Assembly (NCBI GenBank): GCA_034359265.1
Contig: CP136898.1
Span: 38,339,501-38,403,500 of the forward strand
Length of the DNA: 64,000 nt
Source of the DNA: Canna indica
Lineage: Eukaryota > Streptophyta > Magnoliopsida > Zingiberales > Cannaceae
Direction: 5' to 3'
The notes beneath the pieces are model-generated. The model saw nothing but the letters and a program-made list of their open reading frames with translations, did no database searches and was not told the origin of the DNA. Positions 32,396 to 43,618 of the stretch are shown here, in pieces. The position numbers and the translations under genes are program-made. Numbering within the stretch: the first letter of the stretch is position 1; the number at the start of each line of letters is the position of its first letter.

Positions 32396-34269
32396 AGTAA
32401 AAAAATTCTGAAAAAAATATATGAATTGTATTTATTATAATAAAAATAGTTTATAGAGGTATAAAAAAATGTGGCCTGAAAATGTCAAAAATATTATTTT
32501 TGAAAATTTCAGATCGTAAATTAAAATCCATTTTTAAAATTTTGGTTTAATAAAATTATATTTTTAAGTTAATAGGAAAAAGATAAATTTTTATGCCATT
32601 TTAATGTAAATTCATGTCGGTATAGAAATGATGCTTAAGGAACATGGTTTTAATAAGAATGGTTGAAATTTAATTTACATTTACATATAAATATAAATAT
32701 AAACTATATAGTTGACATTTTATTAATGGGAGAAGTGCAACAGAAATCCTATAAGTTTTATATTTTTTGGACTTTAAATATGATGAAACCCTAATGATGA
32801 AGAAGCATTATTTTAAAGCTGTTGATCGAACCTTCAGGGATATAATCAAGCTTCGAGCAACCTTTTGAAGGAAAATGAATATTTTTAGGAGGATGATTTC
32901 AAAGAGATTCTGTCTATTGTACCCAAAGGGTCAAGACAAGATATTGTTTATGCTACCATTAATTCATCTTATTTGTGAAGATACTATGTGAGATGGTAAC
33001 ATTAACAAGACATATATGAGGTTGCACTCAGGAAATTCACTGTATCAAGCATTGGAAATGAGACCCTTGGTGATGCTATTGATCGATGGGGATGTCAACA
33101 TAAAGATTCCTGATGATTTGCTCATAGAAGAAATTGGTGATCCACTTGCTGCAATTGTGAATGTCATTTATCTATTATTTTTTATCAACATGGGTGATCT
33201 CATTTACTTGCAGCACAGAGATATGTTAGTACCTACCAATGGAATGGTTCAAAAGGTGAATAATTTTATGTTGTCTTCGGTTCTTGGTGAAATGAAGATT
33301 TACCTCAGCTTTGACAGCCCCTGTTCATCGGATGGTGGATATGATTCAATTAATGACATTCATACGAATTGAAGCTCAAAGTCGGTGTTCCAGTGCATGC
33401 TGCTTTTGAGAAACATAGATCAATCTTCAGGTCTATGCAATGAGACTTGACTTGAGATAATTTGAATAGGTCAACATGTGTTGAAAGAAAAAATAATATC
33501 AAGAACCAATATAGGGGATAAGATATTTATTCCAAGATTGATATTGACTCCATTAGATATAAAAGTTCCTTTTAAATTTAAACGGAGACAGTTTCCGATA
33601 TATGTTTGTTTTGTTATGACCATAAATAAGAGCCAAGGTCAAAACCTTAAACACGTTGTAGTATATCTAGAAACATGTGTCCTATCATAGTCAAATATAT
33701 GTTGGTATTTCTAGAGTAACCAGCAGTCGTGGTTTGAAATTTCTTATACATGACAACAATGACAATGAAAAAATAGCACTACAAATATTGTTAAAAGGAA
33801 GTCTTTCATAATGTATAATAAATAAGTTATTTTCATTTTTTTTAGAGGTTATTTTACAAGAAAGTGTTCCATATTGTATATTTTATCTTTAGTTATATTT
33901 TAATTTAAAATAAAATGTCAATTTTTTTTTGTAAATAATTTAATACCTAATATGTTGATATATAATTCAATATTATTGTTACAAAAATTATTTAAAATAT
34001 TTTTCTTTTATTTATTTTTAAAAATTTAAATTTTACATCCAAAATATATTTTTCATAACTTATTACATTTCTAAATCTCTACATATGCAATAAATGATGA
34101 TATCTAATTCAATATTATTTTAGTATATATAATTTATATTCAAAAAAGTAGATACAATTACTTTTACTCTACAATTAAATTTATAAATGCATAGAACTAA
34201 TTAATTTATCCTTATTCAAATAATTTTTATAACACAATTAAGCGGTGCGTAGCACGGGTGTCATACTAG
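32396..34269 (+). mobile_element. Helitron 3' fragment
   Basis: The right end has the Helitron signature: a small hairpin (GTGC-GTA-GCAC at about 34244-34254) followed by GGGTGTCATACTAG and then T. Upstream is AT-rich filler and the remains of a helicase gene. The 5' TC terminus was not found, so the copy is probably truncated on the left. Confidence 0.75.
33001..33765 (+). pseudogene. Helitron PIF1-like helicase, C-terminal remains
   Basis: Fragments in order: VNIKIPDDLLIEEIGDPLAA (33088-33150), QHRDMLVPTNGMVQKVN (33211-33265), YLSFDSPC, then after a shift FPIYVCFVMTINKSQGQNLK (33595-33650) and, in another frame, YVGISRVTSSRGLKFLI (33700-33750). The last two are helicase motifs V and VI of plant RepHel proteins. 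Frameshifts near 33370-33480 and 33690 disable it. The N-terminal Rep part is absent. Confidence 0.85.
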
Positions 34270-35314
34270 TTTCACTCAAACTGTAAGTAAACTTTGGCTT
34301 ATTGCTTAGAACCAAGTTATTTAGGTAGAAAATTCCTTTCCAATCACATTCCTATGTGACTCTTGGATATTTATGAGATTGACATCTCATGTCCTGGTGA
34401 TCCAAATCTCATACTTTGCCCAAGTTCTAAAACCATTTTGATGGACTAATTAAGTCAAACTGTATCAAACCTTTGGATATCACCATTATCCAATTCCTGC
34501 ATTACTAATATGCATCTAATGCTCATGCATTCTAAGTATATCGCATCGCAGGCATATAAATAAAATGCATAAAATAAATGTGACATAGCATGGCCCCAAA
34601 ACCCAACTGTTCTCCATGAGCCAATATGGAGATCAAGGGTCAATCTAGGTGAGTCTTTATCTCCATGAGCTCGCCCGATGGCATCCAGTGACCGCCTCCT
34701 CGTCCTCCATTAAAGTAATCACTAATCTAATTCTATAACTCTAAAATAAAATTAGAAAATTACAATAAGGAAGGAACGCCGTAATCAAATTATAATTTTT
34801 ATAAGCGACATCCAAGCCGCATAAAAATTACAACATGCCATACACAAAGGTCTGAGGGGGCCATGCTACGCACCATATAATTTTCACAAAATAGCGTACA
34901 ACACATAATCATATTATGCAAGCACAATTCTAATAAATACAAACTCCTTTGAGGTTCAACGAATAATGCCAGGGTCAAGCCCTACGACAGTCTCAATGAC
35001 CTCGACACAACATACAAGGGACCTCGGCAAAGTGCTGATGCGTCGTTGTACAGGTGCCGCAATGCTCTTTCCCATCAACTAGGGCCCGAGCTATGCCGAA
35101 TAACAGATTCTTATCACTATGACTTAATCAAATTACTTCACAATGAAATCTATTCATATATAATCTTATTATACACTTGCTGTCCACATAGATTGCATCT
35201 ATGTATAAATCTATTGATTTGCATATCAAAACATATCTATGTATACAGATTACATAACATGAATAATAGCTATAAATAAATCACGCAAAGATCAATTTAA
35301 CCGAGAAAGCAAGA
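34270..35314 (-). mobile_element. Element G, 5' internal leader, non-coding
   Basis: This is the sequence downstream (on the minus strand) of a primer-binding site and LTR. No gag-like frame was seen in it. It is probably the leader of a copia or large non-autonomous element truncated at the Helitron junction. Confidence 0.45.
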
Positions 35315-35327
35315 GGCTCTAATACCA
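35315..35327 (-). other. Primer-binding site of element G
   Basis: Minus-strand reading TGGTATTAGAGCC, a one-base variant of the Met-tRNA primer site, one base away from the LTR end at 35329. Confidence 0.75.
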
Positions 35328-35328
35328 C

Positions 35329-36629
35329 TGTTTGGTCATGGAGGACCGAGCAAGTAACAAAAGTTTTACACACAGCGGAATAAAAATCGATCCTCTACCC
35401 AATCGGGTCCATCCGTCTTGGTTAAATCGATACTATGTTAAGAGTTATACATTTGAAGAATGAATTCCATCTTCTACTCCACGAATCCAAGATCACGATC
35501 TTGCTCCGGATCCAAGGTGCTGCCAAGCGATGAACACCCTCTACGGTAAGCACACAGATGAACACAAACAAATCGGGTGACTCCCAAGTGCTAGCTCAGC
35601 TCTACCGGAACACCTTCCAGTCTGGTCGAGTGCAGAACACCTTCTGCACTCTTCTGTCTCTCTCTCTCTGTTTGGTGGAGGTCGGTTGTCACAAAAAGGG
35701 AGCTCGGTTTCCTTCAAAAGGAGGTCGGCTTCCTAGGAAGAGGTCGGCAACCTTTCAAGAGATGATCACATGTCCCATCTAAACTTCAGACGAGTATTTA
35801 TAGACGTGTCAATCATATTGAACGAGTCATCACAATCGTTGATTAATTCAAAGTCATATCCAAAATCTTTAAAATGATTTTAATGTCCGAAAAAAATATA
35901 TCTCTAATAACAAATATCAAGGATGAATTTCCTAAATTCAAGATGCCGAAAATAATGTATCCTTTAATAATGATTATCAAAGATACATTACCTAAATTAT
36001 AATCAATATAATTCCAATTTAAATCACATTTAAAATTCATAATTATTAATTCCAATTTTGAAAACTCCTTTTCAAATTCGAAATTAATCTTTAGAATTAC
36101 CAAGAGAGAATTGGCGGGTTAAAGGTCATGCAGATCCAATTCGATAACCATAACCTACGCTTAATTCGGTTCGCCCCAAGTGTGCGACCCAATAGGTTCA
36201 CTTAACGTTGGCCGGAGGTTCAAATCACATTTATAACCCACAAGTCATAAGTGGCCTCTAGCAAGACATTATGACTACCCAAGTCAAGTGAAGGTCGGTG
36301 ATCCGAGTACCCTAACTCACAGTATGATACTATGTCATTTTGTCACGCGATATCTAGATCGAGCATAAGGCATGGATTAAATCATCTTAATATTGCTCAA
36401 TCTGGTTTCTTGATTCCTGAGTAGACTAACTTAACAAATGACATTGATACTCTTATCAATTCATTTGAGTACGGCCATGCATTTCCTCAGTCACACTGAT
36501 CAAGGGCCCCAAAGATATCTCTCTCATATACGAGAGGGACAAATTCCTTCACGACTACATATACTCCTCTGCATGATTTGTTCCATATCCAATTGTGATC
36601 CTTATTACCACCCAGTTAAAGATGATGTT
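35329..36629 (-). repeat. 5' LTR of element G, truncated by element D
   Basis: Reading on plus it starts TGTTTGGTCATGG next to a primer site and continues to 36629, where the TGTTGG end of element D begins. The distal LTR end is therefore off-window beyond D. No gene is seen. It includes a CT run (35650-35670). Confidence 0.6.
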
Positions 36630-37006
36630 TGTTGGTGAAATGGCCACACTAGAGGGGGGGTGAATAGTATGTTAACTAATCTTATCGCCTAATTCTGATT
36701 TTAATAGTTTTCTTAAACTACTTAGGCAATTTACAATTCAACGACTAAATGCGAAAGCGAGTAATGAAGATAAATAATGCGATGCACAAAGAGAACAATG
36801 CTAACACAATTATATATAGTGGTTAGGCCCCAATGACTACTCCACTACCTAAACACCCCGCTTAGAATTTCCAAACTAGTTTAACTAAATTAATCTTGTT
36901 TTCCTTACAATGAGGACTTTGACCCGAAGAGTCTCACTCTCAACCTAAGGCACTTCCACACCCGGAAGTCTCCGTCTTCTTACCGATAGCACTCTTCCAC
37001 CACAAC

Positions 37007-37309
37007 CCCGTCCCAATATGGTAGCTCTTCGTATCTTTGTGGTGGGTTAGGGTCGGGATTGATCTGATCGATCCTCCTCTGGTACCTCCAGATTAATCCA
37101 TCCTCCATAACGTCACTAATGGCGGATTCGTTTGCTTCGATGATTTCCTGGATCTCATCGTCCCATGAGGTTATTGCCATCTGGGCTGAGTCTTCTTTTT
37201 CACCACTTAACAAGTTATCAATTCTGCTTATGGCCAAGCATAACTTTTGTACTACTTCGAGCGGGGCATGTTTCACTTCTTCTAATGCACCTTCTAACCT
37301 GAGGGCCAT
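37007..37309 (-). pseudogene. Badnavirus-like polyprotein fragment, inverted
   Basis: A minus-strand frame of about 100 codons ends against the LTR junction. Wording such as SWDDEIQEIIEANE and GLIWRYQRRID resembles a polyprotein N-terminal zone, but I cannot place it firmly. It runs opposite to the neighbouring movement-protein piece, so it marks a rearrangement breakpoint near 37310-37340. Confidence 0.45.
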
Positions 37310-37425
37310 TTCGCGAGAGATTGCGAAAAGAAGCAGGGCTACGCCGAGAAGATCAAAGTTCCAGAAGAAGAAGACCGAGCGCTGGAACGGAAGCCTGCTG
37401 AACCAACGGAGCGGTCATAAGTTCA

Positions 37426-38376
37426 ATGGAAATTGACCTATCAACTGGAACCCAACTGGCGTATGCAGCCCCGGATCTAACAATCAGCATCCATGATTTC
37501 AGAAATCATATCCAATTGGTGATCCAAACACATGGATATGAGGGATGTCAAGGAGGAGAAAGCAACTTGCTACTCTCCAGATCTTTAATTGGGAGATTGA
37601 CAAACACCAGCCACACTAATTTCAGATATAACGTACAAAACGTGGCGGAACACTTGGCAAGCAGAGGAATCAGGGCTATAGCAGGACAAGCCCACCCCAC
37701 CGCAGAACTACAAGGGAGAAGATGGATAGTAAGACCGGCAACCATCTCAATCCCGCAAAACCCTACTGAAGCAAGTTTGAGACCCAGGACAGACGGATCT
37801 TTAGCGATCAGGTTCTCAGGATACACAAGTCAGAGGACTGACAATAATGTTCTAGAAGGAAACACAACAGATGAAGAACTGGTAATGATGATGATGTGTG
37901 ACTACGATTCCGACGAAGAGGCAGAAGAGACAAATGCAGGCGAATTTTATGAAGACCTAGAGGTATTAAAAAACCTCATGGACCTGCGTGTAGAAAGTGA
38001 TGAAACACCACCAATTTGGGACATATCAGAGGAAGATAACGAAGACTCCCAGCCAATCTGGGATAATGACAAAAATGAACAGCAGAGAACAGAAGAACAA
38101 ATATATACAGTCGAAACTGAGTATCCACTACTAAGAAAACTAGAAAAGAAGATGACAGAATTGGCCATGTCTACAGCAGACTCATCTGCAATTACAAGGT
38201 CATTAGCAAGACCCACTGAACCAATAATGGGACCAGCCTTATACCCCCCCGCATCTGGAAGAGAGAATTGGACGCAGCGATCGGATATTCCAGTCATACA
38301 AGCACGCGTTGATAAGCTAACAGGAGGCTATTCAAGGCAGCACAATGAAAAGTACAATTTACCAACAGCACAAATG
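37426..38376 (+). pseudogene. Badnavirus-like movement protein region
   Basis: The open frame from ATG 37426 has the motifs LVIQTHGYEG and IGRLTNTSHTNF followed by NVAEHLASRGIRA, typical of the N-terminal movement domain of badnaviral ORF3. An acidic linker follows, and then the start of the coat-protein part (LYPPASGRENW, LTGGYSRQHNEKYN). At about 38377 it leaves viral coding sequence for the intergenic-like segment and stops at 38581. A short open tail before 37426 may be the end of ORF2. It encodes no intact viral protein. Confidence 0.75.
38087..38376 (+). repeat. First copy of duplicated coat-protein segment
   Basis: It matches 38763-39041 with only a few substitutions and one 15-bp in-frame difference (the first copy has extra 'gcaagacccactgaa' near 38206). 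It ends exactly where the intergenic-like segment begins. Confidence 0.92.
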
Positions 38377-38762
38377 GCACGGACCGGAGTTGTCACCGGA
38401 CCCGATGCCGCGAAGGAACGAGAAGCCGAGGGACCCACATCGGCTCCGACTTCGACGTCTCTATTATTGTGTCGGGCAATTATTGCCCTAGTGTGTGTAT
38501 GGTCACTTCCCACTTGTGGAAAGCCATCATTTAGTGGTCGATGGGGCCCAATGAGCACCCGCACTAAAGATGAGCTTCCTTAGGGAGGAAGCAACCTTAG
38601 TTCAACCGTGGTTGAGTTGAGTTAAGCTTCCTTAGGGAGGAAGCAACTCTTCTCTATAAATAACCACTTAGATGAAGGTGCAGAACCTATATATAAGTCG
38701 TGAGTCTAAGAGTTGCAGAGCAGACTGGAGACCCCAGAAGTTCTACTTCTCTAGTAGAAAAT
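38377..38762 (+). promoter_or_regulatory. Badnavirus-like intergenic/promoter segment
   Basis: Non-coding; it contains a TATA box CTATAAATAA at about 38653 and, upstream, two copies (38573-38596, 38625-38648) of a palindromic motif GCTTCCTTAGGGAGGAAGC. About 35 bp after the TATA box the sequence resembles a leader (gagttgcagagcagactgg). Position between polyprotein pieces means it was joined here by rearrangement. Promoter activity is inferred only. Confidence 0.55.
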
Positions 38763-39550
38763 AGAAGAACAGAAGAACAAATATATACAGTCGAAACTAA
38801 GTATCCACTACTCAGAAAACTAAAAAAGAAGATGACAGAATTGGCCATGTCTACAGCAGACTCATCTGCAATTACAAGGTCATTACCAATAATGGGACCA
38901 GCCTTATACCCCCCCGCATCTGGAAGAGAGAATTGGACGCAGCGACCGGATATTCTAGTCATACAAGCACGCGTTGATAAGCTAACAGGAGGCTATTCAA
39001 GGCAGCACAATGAAAAGTACAATTTACCAACAGCACAAATGAATCTAGGTGCCATATTAGTGCTACCAGAGGATGTAGGCCTATACAGTGACGTAATCTC
39101 CAGATGGGAGTCGATTACACTCAACGTAATCAATGAAAGAAATTGGGCAGATAATCGAGCCAAAGTCTGCTTTATTGAAAATCTATTAGGAGAAATGGAA
39201 AAAAAAGCATGGATACAATGGCGTATGGCGTATCCTGCAGAATATGAAGAATTGATCAACATAGCGGACGACCCACAAAATATCCTCTCACAGCTAAGAA
39301 GAATGCTGCTTCTAGAGGATCCTACAACAGGATCCACCGAAGAACAGAATAGGGCATACAATGATCTCGAAAGATTATCATGCCACCATATCAAAGACCT
39401 TTTTAGTTACATTAATGACTACAAGGTACTTGCAGCAAAATCAGGAAGAATGTTCGTCTCACCATAACTCTCTGAGAAATTCTTTCGAAAAATGCCACCA
39501 TTGATAGGTAGAGAAATAGAGCAAGCTTATCAAGAAAAACACCCTGAAAA
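38763..39550 (+). pseudogene. Badnavirus-like coat protein region
   Basis: The second copy of the duplicated segment continues into the coat-protein core, with VYSDVISRWE-like, NWADNRAKVCFIENLLG and WIQWRMAYPAEYEEL wording (39060-39250). After a stop at about 39466 the frame goes on as SEKFFRKMPPLIGREI (39470-39520). It ends at about 39550, where the sequence flips to minus-strand RT. The region normally leads to a zinc finger and protease, both missing. Confidence 0.75.
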
Positions 39551-39978
39551 ATAGCAGACGCATTTTTCAGACCGAACGGCATAACTAGCCATTCATATAG
39601 CCCACCCGGGACTAAAAATGCTGTCCATGGGATGGATTCAGGACTCATGGCGACCTGGTGAAATCCACTTTTTAAGTCAAATTTCGAAAATATTTGACTG
39701 TTTCCGAGGCGTTTCAGGATGGTGTTAATGCCAGGGAGACTATACTGGTCTTTGTGTGTATTATCGTTGAGTGTACGATAGTTGAACACCATTCGTTCTT
39801 TACCGCGGATTTCTTTTTGTGTGACCGGGTCAATGGATGTGCCAGAATTTACTATCATTGCCAATGTTCTGTGCCTACTAGTGCTGGGTCTGATAACCGC
39901 GAGGTTTAGTAGCTCAGTCACGTGTCATTTGAACTGATCTTTCATGAGTGGAGTGACGTGCTTTTCAGGAGGATGGTG
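39550..39978 (-). pseudogene. Badnavirus-like reverse transcriptase N-terminal part
   Basis: The minus strand encodes the start of the RT domain: VTELLNLAVIRPSTSRH, RMVFNYRTLNDNTHKDQY, FSKFDLKSGFHQVAMSPES and WLVMPFGLKNASAIFQ, in the order typical of pararetrovirus RT. An in-frame stop lies at about 39922. It is cut at about 39550, before the catalytic YIDD-type box, so no active RT could be made. Confidence 0.85.
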
Positions 39979-40369
39979 AATTCCTAGTAAACTAAGTTTA
40001 CAATGGTGGGTTTAAACCTCAACACCAAGGCAACCACCAACACAATCAACCTAGCACTCTAGGTTTACACAAATTTAAATACAATGAAATAAACACCAAA
40101 ATACATCAATAATGAGAGCAAATAATAAACAATACACACTTAGCTCTCAAACAATATGTCCTAGCTGCTATTGATGACTTGAAGATGAATCAAGGCAAGC
40201 TCAAAGTCAATCTCAAGGTTTCTAGGCTCAAAGCTAGGGTTCTTTGCAAAGATGGCTCAAGAATTCTTGTAGAGATGCAAGGAGTGGCTCTTTGAGGCTT
40301 AGAAGCATCAATCATAGGCTAGAAATGAGTTTGGGATGAGTATTTATAACCCCCCAAAAGAAATGGCTC

Positions 40370-40640
40370 GTCAACGGGCGTATTTTTGCCCGTTGCTGAC
40401 GCCCGGTCACTTGCCGGTCGATCATTGATCGACCGCCCAAACGACCGCGGCATTCTGGCGCTTCTGGGCGCACTTTGGTCGACCAACTAGTCGATCGAAT
40501 TGGCTACTGCCAATTCTTCGCCACATTCGGTCAATCGATCGATCGACCGAATTGGCTACTGCCAAATTTTGGCATCGTTCGATCGACCGGTTGGTCGATC
40601 GAAATGCCTTCTCCTTCGGTCGATCGACCGAACCAGGCAG
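40370..40640 (-). repeat. GTCGAC/ATCGAT palindrome cluster in LTR D
   Basis: Dispersed copies of GGTCGATCGACCGAA-like words, each self-complementary or nearly so. Similar clusters lie in LTR E (44366-44465, 52930-53130) and LTR C (44770-45070, 51727-52080). Confidence 0.8.
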
Positions 40641-40690
40641 GGCAAATTTCTTTGCTTGATTGCTCGTTTTCTGGTTCCGTCTTCGCTAAG

Positions 40691-42119
40691 GTGAGCTAGT
40701 TGTCATTTTATCCATTTACATATGATTTTTCAATTTTAACCACATGGATGTAAATCATGAGTAAGCTCAAACATGTTTATCAAGTTTCAACTTAAAATGA
40801 AGTATCTAAGATAAAATTCTACCTAGGGCACATTTCATTCAAACAGGTTTCATGAAATTGCCTAAGTATCAAAATTTTAACTACTCATGAGATTTCAATC
40901 AATTATCATGCAAGATCATTCATGAGCATAGAGAAATCATTTAATTGAGAAAATAGAGGTGTCATGCAAGATTTTTACCAAAATAAAATTCATACCTCAT
41001 TTCTTGAGAAATTCCAAAATTTTCACTTTCTTTCCATTTTCCTTTAGCCTTCCAAATTTACCACTTTCTCAACTTGCTAGTAGGCTTCATTAGTATCATA
41101 ATGAAATAATATACCAACTAGCAAGCTAACTTACTAAGTAGCAAAGGTTTAATGCAAAGTTTCATTTAAAAATCTTAACCTATGCTAGATAGTAGATATT
41201 CATTCTAAAGGAGTTATCATGATATCAAAATGAATCAAAGAGATCTTAAGATATGAGGTATTTGAAGAATAAGATCTCTAAACATGTTTAACTAGTTTGG
41301 ACTTAAAAAGAAGGTCTCTAATAGTGAATATCAACCTAGAGCAAGTTTCATTTAATGAAATTTGTTTAAGTACTAAAATTCTATCTACTCATGAGAATTC
41401 AAGGGTTTAACATGCAATTCTAATCATGAGTATTGAGACATAATTTAAGCTTAAACATTGAGGTATAACACTAAGATTTTATGAAAATTGAAATCATACC
41501 TCATACTTGAAAATTTAGCCAAACTAATCTTTTTCATTCTAATTAGCCTTCCATTTAACCTTAGATTTAACTTGCATGAGGAAATCATTGGTAACATAAT
41601 GGCATAATTATTTCAAGCAAGTTAATCATTCTAGATAGCAAAGTAAGCATCAAAGATTTCATTCAAAATCCAACTTTGCTAAATAGTTCGAAATTCATTT
41701 TAATGAAATCAAGTCATACCAAAATGAATTTTAAGATATCACAAAAATAATAAATATAAAAATATGATCTCCAACCCTTCCTATTGGTTGAAAACCGAAA
41801 GGCCACAATGAGCCTACGATTTAAAACCGCAAGGTCGCATGAGCCCGTTATAGGCTACATAGGTCTCCGAAGAGATCAAAAATCAAAAACAAAATCATTT
41901 TTCAAAAAGACTCCTATCAAGAGCGGGGAATCTACTAATATTAAGCATATATCAAAACTCCAACTCTAATTTAAAATAAGTAAGTATAGGAGATAATACC
42001 AAAGTGTTTGATGCCAATAATTTCATTACCCAAGGCATCATGATGACTTGAAGTTGCAACTTTGAAATAGTACAATCTTTGAATCCTCAAGCAACTTCAA
42101 TCAACCAACTTCATCTCAC
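40691..42119 (-). mobile_element. Element D post-gag non-coding interior
   Basis: No protease, integrase or RT. About 41760-41880 (minus) matches 47845-47955 of element C, including 'tttaaaaccgcaaggtcgca' and 'ggctacataggtctccgaag', showing that both elements share the same pol-less backbone. No polypurine tract was found at the left limit. Confidence 0.7.
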
Positions 42120-43496
42120 CCTTGTGTGGTAGCACCCCCTACAATAGAGCAAGAAACCTTTGGTACCCAACGGGCTTTGGGTCCTTGGGGTCAATGGGCT
42201 TAGGTACCCAAAGTGTCTTAACAACACTAGGGTTCACTTTACAAGCACAATCATAAATCGCATGCCCATATACACCACAACAAAAGCAATGTCCATGAAC
42301 TTCTTTCTTTTTATCTTTTTTGTGAGCATGAGGTCTAAAGTTAGAATGCTTGGTATGAGGAACATGATGAGCATGAGAATTCTTAGATTAAACATTTTTC
42401 TTCCTAGGATTTCTCAAGGATGAAGCATGTGATAAATTACTAGTTTTCCTACTCAAGAAAACAATATCATTTTTCAAGAGATTAATGGTTTTGTTTAAGG
42501 CTTGCATTTGAGATTTTATCATACAATTTTCATTTTTCAAAGTCTAATTCTCAAGTTTGAAATCATTATTTCTAGATTTCATTTTATATTTCAAATCATC
42601 ACTTTCAAGTTTCAAAGCTTTAAGCTCAAGTTCTAAATTATCATGGCATGAATCAAAAGGCCTAGTCTTTAATTTTTCATTTTCTACTTCTAAGGCATGC
42701 ACATGTGAACTAAGCTTAGAGTTTTCCTTCTTTAGATTTCTATTTTCCTTGTTCTTTTTCATAAGCAAGGCATACATTTTTTGACATTCTTCAACTAGTT
42801 CTTCATATCACATATTGAATGAACTAGAAGAGCTAGTACTATCATTATCATTATTCTGACTAGAAGGGGAAGAGTGTACCTCATCATTGGTACTCATGAG
42901 GCAAACTTTTGAAGTGGCTTCATAGTCATTGCAAGAGGATGCTTCATTTAAATGAGATGATGATGTAGAAGCTTTTGACCTCTTCTTTGCCTTGTTTATT
43001 AATAAAGGGCAATTGTTCTTAATGTGACCCTTTTCTTTGCAAGCATGACAAATCACCTTTCGTTTTCGGCTCTTAGAGTTGCTCCTTTGACTAGAAGCAC
43101 TATGGGCATCAAAACCAAGATTAGTAGTAGGCGAGTGACCATTGTCATCACTACCTTCATCAAAAGTGTCAATCTCTTTGGTTTTGGCATAATCATATAA
43201 AACATTTAAAGTGACCCATAAATCATCTGCTGAAGAGCAATGCATGACTTTATCTAGGATGTCATTTGGTAATGTGCAAAGAATACAATTCATGGCATCT
43301 CCATTATACTTAAATATTTTCTTATCTAATTCACTGCAAGCATGCATGTCAACCTTAGGTTCAATGAATTCTAGTTTTAACATGTTAAGGACACCAAAAC
43401 CCTTAGTCTTTAAATATGTGTACATCCTATATTTCCAAAACCAAAGTTCGAGACATCGAACCTAGGAGGTGAAGATGCTAAACTCTCTAGTGCCAT
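42120..43496 (-). pseudogene. Element D gag with two zinc knuckles and coiled coil
   Basis: The ATG at 43496 opens MALESLASSPPRFD; a frameshift near 43430 precedes the main frame (MYTYLKTKGFGVLN). The first CCHC knuckle is CHACKEKGHIKNNC (about 43050), followed by an S-rich linker. The stretch from about 42780 to 42540 is K/E-rich and heptad-like (ENRNLKKENSKLSSHVHALE). A second knuckle C-F-C-C..H..C lies near 42280, followed by VKTLWVPKPI. Stops near 42796, 42546 and 42388 disable it. The layout equals gag of element C. Confidence 0.8.
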
Positions 43497-43551
43497 TTTT
43501 TGAATCGAGAGACGATGTAGAAGAGATGGTGAAATCTCAATCTATGACCCG

Positions 43552-43564
43552 CTCTGATACCAAT
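43552..43564 (-). other. Primer-binding site of element D
   Basis: Minus reading ATTGGTATCAGAG, adjacent to the LTR end TGTCGGTGAAAT at 43565. Met-tRNA type. Confidence 0.85.
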
Positions 43565-43618
43565 TGTCGGTGAAATAACCAAACAAGAGGGGGGGTGAAC
43601 AGTGTGTTAACTAATCTT
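43565..43618 (-). repeat. 5' LTR of element D, 54 bp visible
   Basis: tgtcggtgaaataacc with the C/G-run 'gagggggggtgaac' matches the start of 36630-36690. The rest is beyond element E, off the right edge. Confidence 0.8.

Larger units (their letters stand above)
37007..39980. mobile_element. Endogenous badnavirus-like sequence, rearranged
   Basis: A 3-kb block inside the D LTR contains Caulimoviridae-type pieces: a small minus-strand fragment, movement-protein and coat-protein regions on plus, an intergenic/promoter-like segment, and a reverse-transcriptase piece on minus. Its edges show no target duplication and a small LTR deletion, as expected for end-joining capture rather than integrase. 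It is non-functional: orientation switches, a partial duplication, stops, and no complete gene. The genus-level call rests on recognised sequence pattern. Confidence 0.8.
36630..40690 (-). repeat. Left (3') LTR of element D, split by viral DNA
   Basis: 36630-37006 is the inverse of the B-family LTR end (gttggtgaaatggccacact, then the 'ccacttaggcaatt' zone and 'actactccactacc'). It resumes at 39981 (ttcctagtaaactaagttta) and runs to about 40690, through a TATA inverse (TATTTATA at 40341) and a cluster of GGTCGATCG-type palindromes at 40370-40640. Roughly 25 bp of LTR are missing at the viral insertion, compared with LTR B. Confidence 0.8.
36630..43618 (-). mobile_element. Element D, gag-only SIRE-like element (minus strand)
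   Basis: Left LTR 36630-about 40690 (interrupted), internal region about 40690-43551, primer site 43552-43564, and only 54 bp of the right (5') LTR before element E at 43619. The internal region encodes gag but no protease, integrase or RT, and its layout parallels element C. The start of the left LTR and its polypurine tract are missing at the approximately 40690 junction, so an internal deletion has occurred. The left end is preceded by ATGTT. Confidence 0.75.

Noticed and set aside
37119..37436. Plus-strand frame over the inverted viral fragment
   Set aside because: It mirrors the minus-strand frame, which has the more protein-like composition.
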